Made by a program: the position numbers and the translations under genes. The notes below the pieces were generated by a model. The model was not told the origin of the DNA. It made no database searches and saw only the letters and a list, made by a program, of their open reading frames with translations. Of a stretch of DNA of 64,000 bases, positions 40,263-50,394 are shown piece after piece. Numbering within the stretch: position 1 is the first letter of the stretch; the number at the start of each line of letters is the position of its first letter. Source of the stretch: Kiritimatiellia bacterium (lineage in GTDB: Bacteria > Verrucomicrobiota > Kiritimatiellia > CAIVKH01); NCBI GenBank assembly GCA_027493775.1, contig JAOSKE010000002.1, forward strand, positions 471,435 to 535,434, given 5' to 3'.

Positions 40263-41064
40263 TCAGGCAACCGCACCCATCTGCCCGAGGAATTGATGAA
40301 TGCGGTCCGCTTCGTAATAGGCACAAAACAGACTACACACAGACTCCCCGATGGAACGCACTGCGGGATCGATATCGGTCAAATCCGGGTTATAGACCAT
40401 TACAGGAGCAAGCTGCGGGCGTACTTTTTTGAGATCATACCAGCGATAGCCCCATTGCTCCATTAGCGCAACCACGCTCCCTTGCTGACGAATCAGCTGT
40501 ATGGCTACGGGCTCACGAAGTTCCACATAGTAATCGACCTTCACTTTCCGCTCGATTGCACCAATGAGCAAATGATTCCGCTGAAAGGGAAGTCGCCGAT
40601 CCTCAAAAATACGCTCAATCGTTTTCTCAACGACATCTTCGACTCTGCCGCTCGGTTGATGCAAGAAAGTGAGATGTGCAACACTCGCTAAGCCTTCAGC
40701 AAACAAATGGAGTTCTCTTGCCTCAAACGGAAGGCGCATAGTGCGGTACAATTCCCACCCATCGCGTTTCAGATCAAACGTCTGCATTCGCTCCTGCAAA
40801 AGCGTCGAAACTCTTTCCGCCGCGATATTTTGCCCTTCTCCGGCTAACCACTGAAGGGTTCGGCCTTTGTCAGAAAGGCGAACAACACCCGGTGTCAACG
40901 GCTGCACATCGATGGCGATCTGCCAACCATCCGGCTGTGAAATAGGCATAGCTAGTGTGGTTTCCAGCCGGACTGCTTGCGATCTCCAGCACCTCGCCCC
41001 AAAATTCTTGCAGCGACGCGCGGATTATATCTGGATTTATCGCAGCGATCACATCCACCCTCAC
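40263..41064 (-). CDS. DUF1828/DUF1829-like protein of unknown function (frameshifted)
   Basis: About 266 aa. GTG at 41064 overlaps the upstream stop (GTGA). N-terminus 'INPDIIRASLQEFWGEVLEI'; the frame breaks near 40966-40971, and dropping one base gives 'ASSPLETTLAMPISQPDGWQ'. This then reads 'VVRLSDKGRTLQWL' (DUF1828 pattern) and, in the second half, 'KVKVDYYVELREPVAIQLI' and 'LAPVMVYNPDLTDID' (DUF1829 pattern). No catalytic residues are known. Such genes often occur in accessory DNA; that, plus coupling to an unknown partner, suggests a two-gene accessory system. Confidence 0.65.
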
Positions 41065-41605
41065 ACGAGCTCTTCTTCCCAACCGAGATCAATATGCCAC
41101 AACACAGCGACTTTGCGTATAAAATCTCTAAAATCTAGTGGATCGAATTCTGGAAGTGGTTCATGTCGATTGAAGTTTTCATCCTCCGTTTTAAGGTCGT
41201 AGTCTACAATGTTCTAGTGCCAACCGAGCGGAATTCGGAACCTTATAATATCGTCGCCGTTTAACTTCACTGTAATCCACTCCACGCACACGATACCCAT
41301 TCAAGATCAGGGACGCCTTGGAGCCTGTTACTTCATTGAAATTATGGATTCCTCCAACAAAACGGAAGTCCACAAATAGACCGTCTTTTCGGAACAAGGT
41401 TTATATCAAATTTGCCTCCTCTTTCACCGATCTTTATCGGCTCCAACCTCTTGCCTTCCGGTAAGCACTTCGGAGCAGCAACCAACTCTGCAACAATACG
41501 GGCTGGATATATGTCTAGCACTCCACTTTCCTTAACAGTTGCTCTCCCGAAAGAATATCCACGACTCTGGACACCACGTCCAAATGATCCATTTGATACG
41601 GTCAT
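41061..41605 (-). CDS. Unknown protein coupled to the DUF1828 gene (two frameshifts)
   Basis: About 180 aa after removing one base near 41395-41399 and one near 41212-41216. The joined text runs 'GVLDIYPARIVAELVAAPKC', 'KFDINLFRKDGLFVDFRFVG', 'LNGYRVRGVDYSEVKRRRYY', 'ARLALNIVDYDLKTEDENFN' to 'VAVLWHIDLGWEEELV', with the stop overlapping the DUF1828 start. The even codon texture across both breaks supports one gene. The ATG at 41605 follows a stop with no clear ribosome site, so the N-terminus is doubtful. I do not recognise the family. Confidence 0.5.
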
Positions 41606-41880
41606 ATGTCAATTCGACTCTAGACGCGCCGCAGAGTGATTTCCCTTCTTCCTATCGCACTGAGTGGAGTGTCCCCACAGAGTGTTGCCTTGTGCTCGAA
41701 GGCGTCGGTTCAACGAAATGGTTTTTATGTAGATTCTATTAATCGCCGCGCCTAAACCGTTCGGCTCGGTATGTCATGGCTCAATTGGTGCAACACGTGC
41801 GCCGATGGACTGTCAACGGAGGGCGTAAAGGCTTGCGAATTGCCATGCCTTCGGGGTGGGTTCTCGCTACGATCAGAGCA

Positions 41881-43563
41881 ATGCTTAGACGGAATCGGTT
41901 CTCAATCTATATGCTAATCGTTGTGAGTGTAGCGGCACTCGTTCGTATCGCCTTTGCCGTTTCATTTGCCGGCTCTCCACTGTTTATCCCGCTCGAAGGT
42001 GGACACGACCGGACGTTGTATCACGTCGCGGCGCAAGGGGCGTTTTGGCCGACGGGTGCGTTCGATTATCTGCCGCTCTATCCGATGGCGCTCAAACTGA
42101 TCTATACGCTCTTCGGCCCGCATTTGTGGGCCGCAGCGGCCTTCGGAATTGCGTGTGATGCGGTCGCGACGCTTCTCATTGTGTTGATCGCGCGGCGCTT
42201 GGGCGCGGGGCGGCTTCTCGCGTCGCTTGCCGGGCTGCTCTATGCGTTCTATCCGCTCGCAATCGTGTATTCGTGCATCACCATGCCGAACACGCTGAAC
42301 GCGCTACTCGCGGTAACGGTGGCATACGCAACACTTCGCATCCCACATAGGCGAACCCTCTCGTGGGCGGCGCTCGGATTGCTTGCCGGCATCGCGGCGC
42401 TTGGCTGGGCGGCGTGGTTGCTCATCGCGGTCGCATTGGTCGCGTTCTGGCTCATCGCACGCCCAATGTCAGGCCCCTCGCCTCTTGGGGCCGTGGCCTT
42501 TCTCATCGCATTCATCCTCCCGCTTGTTCCGTTTGGGGTTCACAACACGCGCGCGGAGGGTTCGTTCACGCTGCTCACCACGCACGGTGGCTTTAACTTT
42601 TATATGGGAAACAACGAGCGGGCGACGGGCTATCCGATTCGCATTCGCAATTTCCGAATGACGGCGCGGGCGATGCTGGAGGATGCGCATCGAGCGGCGG
42701 AGGAAGCGGAAGGCCGATTGCTTTCACACTCGGAGGCTTCCGCATGGTGGTCGGCGCAGGGAAAACAGTTTTGGCGGGAACATCCGGGTACGGCCATTAA
42801 GCGCACGGGCCGAAAATTGTTGTTGTTCTGGAACCGCGCAGATGTGGACGATTTACGAATGGTCGAGCAGTCGCGCCTGCTCACGGGCTGGTTCAGCTCC
42901 CCCCTTTGGCCCGGTTTCTTTCTAATCGGCAGCCTTGGGCTCATCGGCGTGTTCCGTGCGCAAAACGCAGGAACGATACGAACTATCGCACTCGTCGGAA
43001 TGGGTGGGCTCGTCCTCTACTTCATTACGGCCCGCTACCGACTAACGCTCGCGCCACTCCTCCTCGCTCTCGGCGCTGCGGGGGTCGGAATGATCTGGCG
43101 GGAGATTTACGCAAAAAAACGGATCGCGCTGAACATCGCTCTCGTTCTGGCGGCGACGCTTTGCGTCGCATGGCCGGCTTCAATTCGAGATGTGCGGGCC
43201 GTGGATTATTACAACGCGGCTGTACAATTGTTGCAGGCGAATGAAGTGGAGAACGCCATTCAAATTACACGGGCCGGGCTTGAGATTGATCCGACTTCAT
43301 CCGATCTCCACCACGCGCTCGGAAGTGGTTTGTACAAATCGGGAGATTTTCTAAATGCAGCAGAGGCCTTTGCGCGATGCGCAGAGCTGGATCCGGCTCA
43401 TCCGCAGGCGCTCTACAATATGGCGCTCAGTCTCGCACGGGCGGAAAAATACTGCGAAGCGTCAGAGCTTCTCGCGAATGTGGCGCAACAGCGTCCGCTG
43501 CCCGCAAATGCACAAAAATTGGCCGATGAATTGAGAATGATCTGCGAAAAAAACGCTCAATAA
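41881..43563 (+). CDS. Membrane glycosyltransferase (GT-C, ArnT/PMT-like) with C-terminal TPR
   Basis: About 560 aa from ATG 41881; the frame is open from 41776 but the extra 35 residues are basic and lack support. About ten membrane segments from 'YMLIVVSVAALVRIAFAV'. The soluble loop after segment 1 holds 'PLEGGHDRTLYHVAAQ' with an acidic residue, as in GT-C enzymes. The final 120 aa are two to three TPR units ('HALGSGLYKSGDFLNAAEAF', 'PQALYNMALSLARAEKYCEA'). It would transfer a sugar from a lipid carrier; the acceptor is unknown. Inside it, 42795-42810 repeats the lead-in of the TTCCAA element. Confidence 0.78.
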   Translation: MLRRNRFSIYMLIVVSVAALVRIAFAVSFAGSPLFIPLEGGHDRTLYHVAAQGAFWPTGAFDYLPLYPMALKLIYTLFGPHLWAAAAFGIACDAVATLLIVLIARRLGAGRLLASLAGLLYAFYPLAIVYSCITMPNTLNALLAVTVAYATLRIPHRRTLSWAALGLLAGIAALGWAAWLLIAVALVAFWLIARPMSGPSPLGAVAFLIAFILPLVPFGVHNTRAEGSFTLLTTHGGFNFYMGNNERATGYPIRIRNFRMTARAMLEDAHRAAEEAEGRLLSHSEASAWWSAQGKQFWREHPGTAIKRTGRKLLLFWNRADVDDLRMVEQSRLLTGWFSSPLWPGFFLIGSLGLIGVFRAQNAGTIRTIALVGMGGLVLYFITARYRLTLAPLLLALGAAGVGMIWREIYAKKRIALNIALVLAATLCVAWPASIRDVRAVDYYNAAVQLLQANEVENAIQITRAGLEIDPTSSDLHHALGSGLYKSGDFLNAAEAFARCAELDPAHPQALYNMALSLARAEKYCEASELLANVAQQRPLPANAQKLADELRMICEKNAQ

Positions 43564-43587
43564 AATGGGCCGAGAGCAACCTTTCCG

Positions 43588-44791
43588 CTAAGGCGTTTCG
43601 TGAATGCGCAAAACAGTCGCGGTGCCGTCGCCGTTTCCGGTGAGGACAAAGAGGTCGTTCCCTTCCTCTATCGGCATCAAATCCATCGCAGGCGCGGCGG
43701 ATGCCACACGGGCGACAAAGTGTGGATGCGTTGGATCGGCAAGATCAAACAGCAATGTCCGATTCGGAACGCGAACTCGCGACGAGAGCCGCCGGATGAT
43801 CGCCAACCCGCCTCAGCAAGACGGAGCTGGGGTCACGACGCTTCAGCGCGTAGTTTGAATCAATCAACTGCCGCACATCCACACCGGACAGCCGCTGGAC
43901 AGTCGGTTTGTCGTTGGACAGCATGATACGATAGAAACTCACCTGCTGAAAACCCGTCTCCGTCAGCGCGGCAAGGATGCTCCCATCCTTTTCGTCGAGC
44001 AGCGAAATTTCCGTCGGCTTACTCCCCGCCGGTAAATTCATCACCCCAGCAAAAACAGGTTCGCCCGAGCGCAAGTCAATCCAGGCAATTGCATCGTTGC
44101 GGTGAAAAACGACTGCGGCAAACTGGCTCTTCTGGTCAATCGCTACAAATCCCGGCTCCAAGCGTCGCTCTGTGACTCCAACTTTTTCCGCAACGCCTGG
44201 GATCTCGTGGTAGGGAACCTCCTGAATACGATCGGTCTCCAGCCCGGCGAGATTGCGCAAATCAAGGATTCCGATTGAACCTGTTGTTCGGCGATATCCC
44301 TCCGCTTTGTTTGCAACAATCGCCCATCTCCCATCCGGTGTAATCGCGATATGCGCAGGCCGATAGCCGACCAACTGCGAGCGGAGCAACCGGCCCGGCG
44401 TCTTTTCCCGTAAATCCAAAAACAAAACCTCGCCTTTGTCGCGGACATCGCGCGGCTGCGAAAGAGCAAGCGCAAGAGGTTGCACGGGATGAACCGCAAC
44501 GGCCATCGGGCGGCCCGGGACGGGGATGCCTTTTACATCGTCCGTGAGAGGAAAGGCATCAACGACGTTCAATGCGGGTTTGCTCCAAGCGGACGCAACC
44601 TGGTGCAGATTGATCACCTGCTCCGGCGTATCCGTGGAGAGCAGAAGCTTAAGACCTGTTGAAAGAGCCAGTCGCTCGGCTCCACTGGGAGCAAGCGTCA
44701 AGTTCGCCACCCGTTCCATCGTCAGCTCCCCCGCTCGGCCCTGGAACTGCGTGGCGAGGAATAACGCGCAAATCAAAAATTTTGTTCTCAT
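43588..44791 (-). CDS. Exported beta-propeller-like protein (frameshifted)
   Basis: About 400 aa from ATG 44791 ('MRTKFLICALFLATQFQGRA', a signal peptide). The body has repeated 'FLDLREKTPGRLLRSQLVGY', 'AITPDGRWAIVANKAEGY', 'GILDLRNLAGLETDRI', 'WIDLRSGEPVFAGVMNL' blocks, as in WD/YVTN-type propellers. The frame breaks at CCC 43806-43808; one base less leads to 'LAIIRRLSSRVRVPNRTLLF' and 'DLADPTHPHFVARV', the last blade. Family not recognised beyond the fold. It is convergent with the glycosyltransferase and divergent from tsaE. Confidence 0.7.
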
Positions 44792-44886
44792 CAGCAAGCA
44801 GCCTAACCGTCCTGCTTTTGACTGCCAAACGCAAATGACGTTGAATATCGGACTGAAATCGGATGTTCTCAAAGGCGCAGGTGCCC

Positions 44887-45312
44887 ATGATTCAAATTAC
44901 ATCCCATAGCGCAGAGGAAACGCGACGCGCGGCGGCGGCGCTGAAACCGCGCCTGAAGCCCGGCGTTGTATTGGCGTTACACGGTGATCTCGGCGCGGGA
45001 AAGACGTGCTTTGTGCAGGGGCTCGCCGACGCGCTCGGTTGCGAGGCCTCCGTGACAAGTCCGACGTTCACGCTCTTGCACGAGTATGCGGGCGAAATCC
45101 CGCTGTATCACGCGGACTTGTATCGGCTGGATAGCGAGTCCGAGATTCAGCGTGCGGGCATCGCGGAATACATCGAAGGCGATGGCATCTTGGCAATTGA
45201 GTGGGCGGAACGCGCGGAATCGCTGCTGCCGCCAGCAACGATACACGTCCGGCTAAAAGCGGGAGAACACCCCGACGAACGCGAGATCACCATCGAGGTA
45301 CCGGACCCATGA
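44887..45312 (+). CDS. tsaE: tRNA threonylcarbamoyladenosine biosynthesis ATPase TsaE
   Basis: 141 aa from ATG 44887. Walker A 'LHGDLGAGKTCFVQGLADAL', 'VTSPTFTLLHEY', and 'YHADLYRLDSESEIQRAGI' with 'ILAIEWAERAESLLP' are the TsaE set. It works with TsaB, TsaC and TsaD to make t6A at position 37 of ANN-decoding tRNAs. The stop overlaps the tsaB start (ATGA). Confidence 0.95.
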   Translation: MIQITSHSAEETRRAAAALKPRLKPGVVLALHGDLGAGKTCFVQGLADALGCEASVTSPTFTLLHEYAGEIPLYHADLYRLDSESEIQRAGIAEYIEGDGILAIEWAERAESLLPPATIHVRLKAGEHPDEREITIEVPDP

Positions 45313-45973
45313 TTCTCGCGTTCGAGCTTTCAACTCGCGCCGGGAGCATCGCGCTGTGCGATGCGGATAGAACAGTGGCAACGCGCGCGTGGAACGATCC
45401 GACTGCCCGGCACGGCGAATTGTGGCCAGCGTTGGCGTCGCTGAAAGACGAAACCGCCCTCGACTGGTCGGCGCTGAAGGCCATTGCCGTCGGACGCGGG
45501 CCCGGTTCGTTTTCCGGCCTGCGCGCGGCAATCACCGCAGCCCGTGTGTTGGCAACACCCGACAACGCGCCCGTCGTTGCGATCAGCAGCGGGTCGGCGA
45601 TGGCGCACGGATGGTTTCGAGACAATCCCGAAGCGACGTGTCAGGTTGTTGTGGCGGGAGACGCGCGGCGCGGGGCAATCTGGTTTGCGGTCTTTGAAAA
45701 AATTGGCGAGCAGATTCAACAGGCCCACGACTGGTCGCTTGCCCCCGCGCGGGAATTCCCGCCTCGCGCACCGACGAATGCGGTCATCATTACCAGCGAT
45801 ATACACCGCTTGTGCGCCGCGCTGGGGAAGGCGCAAAACAAATTATCCCGGAGCCCGCAGATTGCTTCCCCACCGCGTCGGACATCGCTTTTCTTGCCCG
45901 ACAGCGGATGGAGCGCGGGCTGCCCGGCGAACCCGTGGAACCGCTCTATCTCCACCCGGCAACCACTGCCTAG
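45309..45973 (+). CDS. tsaB: TsaB, partner of TsaD in t6A synthesis (frameshifted in this sequence)
   Basis: About 221 aa. 'MILAFELSTRAGSIALCD' and 'AVGRGPGSFSGLRAAITAAR' are typical TsaB motifs of the ASKHA fold. The frame breaks at AAA 45840-45842. One more A gives 'KAQNKIIPEPADCFPTASDI' and the C-terminal 'GEPVEPLYLHP', matching the PxYL end of the family, with TAG at 45971-45973. As TsaB is generally needed for t6A, this is very likely a sequence error. Confidence 0.92.
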
Positions 45974-46085
45974 CAACGCACGGCGCGGCAACGGCGTGAT
46001 GTTGCTTGATGAATACCCAAAACAAGGGCATACTAGCTCTGTTCGTTCAATTCGGAACGTTTTAAACTTTGGTGCCTGGAATTTT

Positions 46086-48990
46086 ATGTCTGATCGCCAG
46101 CCGTTGGAAATTTCCGCAGATAATGCGGACTATGTTGAGCAACTATATCGCAGCTATCTCGCGGACCCCACCTCTGTCCCCAGCGAATGGCAATCCTATT
46201 TCGCCGCCGCAAACGGCGAGGGTCCCGCCCTGCTGAATGCGCCGGATCGGGAGGAGATCAGCAGGCGGATGCGACAGCGCGCGCACAGCCGCGCGACGGG
46301 CGCGACGGGCACGACGACTGCTGCGATAGCGGCGGGATCCGATATGATCCGCAAACAGGCGGCGGTTCTGCGGCTCATTCATGCCTATCGTTTGCTGGGC
46401 CACCACCGTGCGCATGTGGACCCGATCAATCTGCGCGGACTGCCGATTGTGCCAGACCTCGATCCGGCCTATCACGGCCTGCACGAGTCGGACTACGACC
46501 TCTCCTTCGACACAGGCAATCTCGCCGGCCAAAGCGTGATGAAGCTGCGCGACATCATCGCGATGCTCAAGGAGACCTACACCGAGCATATCGGCGTCGA
46601 GTTCATGCACATCGTGGATGTGAATGAAAAACGCTGGCTCCAAACGCGACTCGAGGCAACGCGCACAAATCCGGATTATCCGAACGACTTCAAGATACGT
46701 CTCCTCGAACGCCTCACTGCGGCGGAAGGGCTGGAGCAGTTCCTGCATACCAAGTACTCCGGGCAGAAGCGCTTCTCGCTCGAAGGCGGCGAAACACTGA
46801 TTACCGCGCTGGACGAAATCATCATGCGCTCCGGCACACAGGGCGTTGAAGAAATCGTGATCGGCATGGCGCACCGCGGGCGGCTCAACGTATTGGTCAA
46901 CATCATGGGCAAACTGCCCGGCGATCTTTTTGAGGAATTCGAGGGCAAGCACAAGTGGAAGGGCGAATACACGGGAGACGTTAAATATCACTCGGGATTT
47001 TCGTCGGACTTCCAAACCCCCGGCGGCCCGGTGCATCTCGCGCTGGGGTTCAATCCCTCGCACTTGGAGATTGTGGGACCCGGTCACCTGCGGCTCTGTT
47101 CGAGCGCGCCAGGAGCAACGAAACGACGCGGATCGGCAAAAGGTGCTCGGGGTGCTGATTCATGGGGACGCTTCATTCGCCGGACAAGGCGTAGTGTATG
47201 AGACGCTGAACCTCGCGGAAACACGCGGCTATGGCACCGGCGGCACGATTCATATTGTCGTGAACAACCGCATCGGCTTCACAACCAGTCATCCGCTGGA
47301 TGCGCGCTCGGCGCTGTATTGCACGGATGTGGGCAAGGTGATTCAGGCGCCGATCTTCCACGTGAACGGCGACAACCCCGAAGCCGTCGCATTCATTGTT
47401 CAGCTCGCGGTCAACTTCCGCATGGCGTTCAAACGGGACGTGGTGATTGACATTGTCTGCTACCGCCGCCACGGACACAATGAGGCGGACGAGCCAGCGG
47501 CGACTCAGCCGATGATGTACAAGAAGGTTCGCAACCACCCCACCACGCGCAAGCTCTACGGCGATTTGTTGGAGGCGAAGGGCGTCATCCCGCAGGGCGA
47601 AGCAGACCGCATGGCGCAGACCTATCGCGACGAGCTGGCCGCTGGCAAACAAGTCGTGCCGGAAATTTTGACGGGCAAGAAAAATATCTACCGCGTGAAC
47701 TGGAGCAGATTTCGCTCGGCGAAGTGGACGGATGAATATCAGACGGCAGTTCCCGTCTCGCGTATCCGTGAACTCGGCGCAAGAATGAACGAGTTGCCGG
47801 AAGATTTCGAGCTGCACCCGCGCGTGGCGAAAATCGTGGATGATCGCATCAAGATGGCTTCCGGCGCACTGCCGATTGACTGGGGCTTTGCAGAAAATAT
47901 GGCCTACGCCACCCTGCTGGAGGAAGGGTATCACGTCCGCATCTCCGGTCAGGACAGCGGACGCGGAACATTCTTCCATCGTCACTCCGTACTGCACAAT
48001 CAGCGCACGGGCGATGAGTACATTCCGCTACAGCACATCTCCGAGCATCAACCGGAATTCACCGTGATTGACTCGATTCTTTCCGAGGCCGCCGTGCTTG
48101 GATTTGAATACGGATATAGCGCGGCCTCGCCCAACTCGCTCGTCATCTGGGAGGCGCAATTCGGCGACTTTGCGAACAACGCGCAGGTTGTGATTGACCA
48201 ATTCATCGTCGCGGCGGAGCAAAAGTGGGGCTTGCTGAGTGGTCTGGTGTTAATGCTTCCTCACGGCTGGGAGGGCCAGGGGCCCGAACACACCTCTGCG
48301 CGCTTGGAGCGCTTCCTTCAAATGTGCGCACAGGACAATATTCAGGTGTGCTATCCCACGACGCCGGAACAAATGTTTCACCTATTGCGTCGGCAGGTTT
48401 TGCGTCCGTATCGCAAGCCGCTGATTATCATGACGCCGAAGAGCACGTTGCGGCGCAAAATTTCCTTCTCCACGCTGGAAGACCTTGCAAATGATCGCTT
48501 CGACCCAGTGATCGGAGAAATTGATCCGCTCAAACCCTCGGACATCCGCCGCATCTGCATTTGCAGCGGGAAGGTGTATTACGATCTGCTGGAAGCGCGG
48601 CGCGAGCGCAAGATCACCGATATCGCAATTCTCCGCTTGGAGCAAATCTATCCATTCCCCATCGCCGATCTCACCCGTGAGCTTGGACGATTTACGCGCG
48701 CACGCCAGATTTACTGGGTACAGGAAGAGCCGCAGAATCAGGGCGCGTGGTATTCCATACAAGACACGCTCCGGCTCGTGATGCTTCCGGGCCAGACGCT
48801 GGGCTATGCGGGCCGCGCCTCAATGGCCGCACCGTCCGGCGGCGATCACCAAAAACATTTGGAACGTCAAAAAGCGCTGATTGACACCGCACTCGCACAA
48901 AAGCCGGGCGAGGAGACGGAATTAATTTCCGCAAAACCACAGTTGGCGGCCATTCCACTAGTCGCAGAATCCACCGGAGGAAAATCCTGA
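46086..48990 (+). CDS. sucA: 2-oxoglutarate dehydrogenase E1 (frameshifted in this sequence)
   Basis: About 967 aa from ATG 46086. N-terminus '[20 protein letters not shown]' is the E1o anchoring helix. Middle: '[18 protein letters not shown]' and '[18 protein letters not shown]'. A break at CCC 47079-47081 is fixed by one base less, giving '[20 protein letters not shown]'. Then come '[19 protein letters not shown]', '[15 protein letters not shown]', '[12 protein letters not shown]' and '[16 protein letters not shown]'. Thiamine-dependent decarboxylation of 2-oxoglutarate, first step of the complex whose E2 and E3 follow. It starts about 110 bp after tsaB. Confidence 0.95.
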
Positions 48991-50348
48991 TGCCCTCAGT
49001 CGAGTTAAAGGTCCCCAAGTTCCCCGAGTCCATTCAGGACGGCACGCTCGCTGCTTGGCACAAGAAGGCCGGTGAACGCGTGTCTGCTGGCGACAAGGTC
49101 GCAGATATTGAAACAGACAAAATCGTGCTCGATGTGATGGCGCCGATTGACGGCGTCTTGACGGAGATACGTATCGCGGAAGGAGCAACGGTCGTAGCCG
49201 ATCAAGTTCTCGCGATCCTCGATTCATCTGCGGGCACGGCGGCGGGCCCCGCTGCATCTGCATCGGCGCCTGCGGCTGCAACTCCGCCACCCCCTCCACC
49301 GCCCCCGCCCGCCCCCGCGCCAACGGCACCGCCTGTTCAGGCGAAGCAACAAAGCGCCCCCTCGCCCGCGGCGGCAGCAGAACTGCCACAACGGGCAAAG
49401 CCGGCCGTTGATTTCCCGGAAGACGAATACAGTCCCGCAGTTCGCCGCCTGATCAAAGAACACAACTTGAATCCCTCCGAAATAACAGGGCACGGAAAAG
49501 ACGGGCGCATTACCAAGGCCGACGTGTTGCGTCATTTGGAACACTCGCCTCATCTCTCGCTTCAGATCGGAAGCGATACGCCTTCGGTGCCGTCGCTGGA
49601 GACCAGCGCCACTCCGCCTCAACCGGCACAAACCTCGACAAGTGATGGCCGACCGGTCAATCGGGTAAAGATGAGCCGACTCCGTGCGCGAGTCGCGGAG
49701 CGCTTGATCCAAGCGCAACAGACCGCCGCAATTCTTACAACGTTCAACGAAGTGAATATGCGCGCGGTCATGGAACTCCGCGCACAGCACAAAGAGCGCT
49801 TTGCAGAAGAACACGGCGTCAAACTCGGCTTTATGTCCTTCTTTGTGAAGGCAGTCATCGAAGCGCTCGCGCGCTTCCCCGTGGTCAACGCCTCGGTGGA
49901 AGGGGATGAGATTGTGTATCACGAATACTTCGATCTCGGCATCGCCGTAAGCTCGCCGCGCGGCCTGGTCGTTCCCGTCCTCCGCAACGCGGAACAGCTC
50001 TCCCTTGCAGAAATTGAAGCGCACATTGCGGATATGGGCCAACGCGCCCAAGACGGCAAGCTGGCGATGGAAGAACTGGTGGGCGGCACGTTCACCATCT
50101 CAAACGGCGGCGTATTCGGATCGCTATTGAGTACGCCGATTTTGAATCCGCCGCAAAGCGGTATTCTTGGAATGCACAAGATACAGGAACGTCCGATTGT
50201 GGAAAACGGGGAGATCGTTATTCGTCCGATGATGTATGTGGCGCTCTCCTACGACCACCGCATTATTGACGGACGCGAGGCGGTTCAATTTTTGGTGGCG
50301 TTGAAAGAAGTAATCGAAGATCCAGCGCGCCTGTTGTTGCAAATCTAA
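48990..50348 (+). CDS. sucB: Dihydrolipoyllysine succinyltransferase (E2)
   Basis: 452 aa; its ATG shares a base with the sucA stop (TGATG). Lipoyl domain at 1-80 with the lipoylated lysine in '[17 protein letters not shown]'; a Pro/Ala linker (about 90-130, with runs of PPPPPP); peripheral subunit-binding domain at about 145-185 ('[18 protein letters not shown]'); and a catalytic domain with '[16 protein letters not shown]' near the end (His and Asp active site). It forms the core of the 2-oxoglutarate dehydrogenase complex. Confidence 0.97.
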   Translation: MPSVELKVPKFPESIQDGTLAAWHKKAGERVSAGDKVADIETDKIVLDVMAPIDGVLTEIRIAEGATVVADQVLAILDSSAGTAAGPAASASAPAAATPPPPPPPPPAPAPTAPPVQAKQQSAPSPAAAAELPQRAKPAVDFPEDEYSPAVRRLIKEHNLNPSEITGHGKDGRITKADVLRHLEHSPHLSLQIGSDTPSVPSLETSATPPQPAQTSTSDGRPVNRVKMSRLRARVAERLIQAQQTAAILTTFNEVNMRAVMELRAQHKERFAEEHGVKLGFMSFFVKAVIEALARFPVVNASVEGDEIVYHEYFDLGIAVSSPRGLVVPVLRNAEQLSLAEIEAHIADMGQRAQDGKLAMEELVGGTFTISNGGVFGSLLSTPILNPPQSGILGMHKIQERPIVENGEIVIRPMMYVALSYDHRIIDGREAVQFLVALKEVIEDPARLLLQI

Positions 50349-50394
50349 ATAAAAATCGCGGGCGACAGTTGGCGTGCGCGAAGAGAGGAACGGA

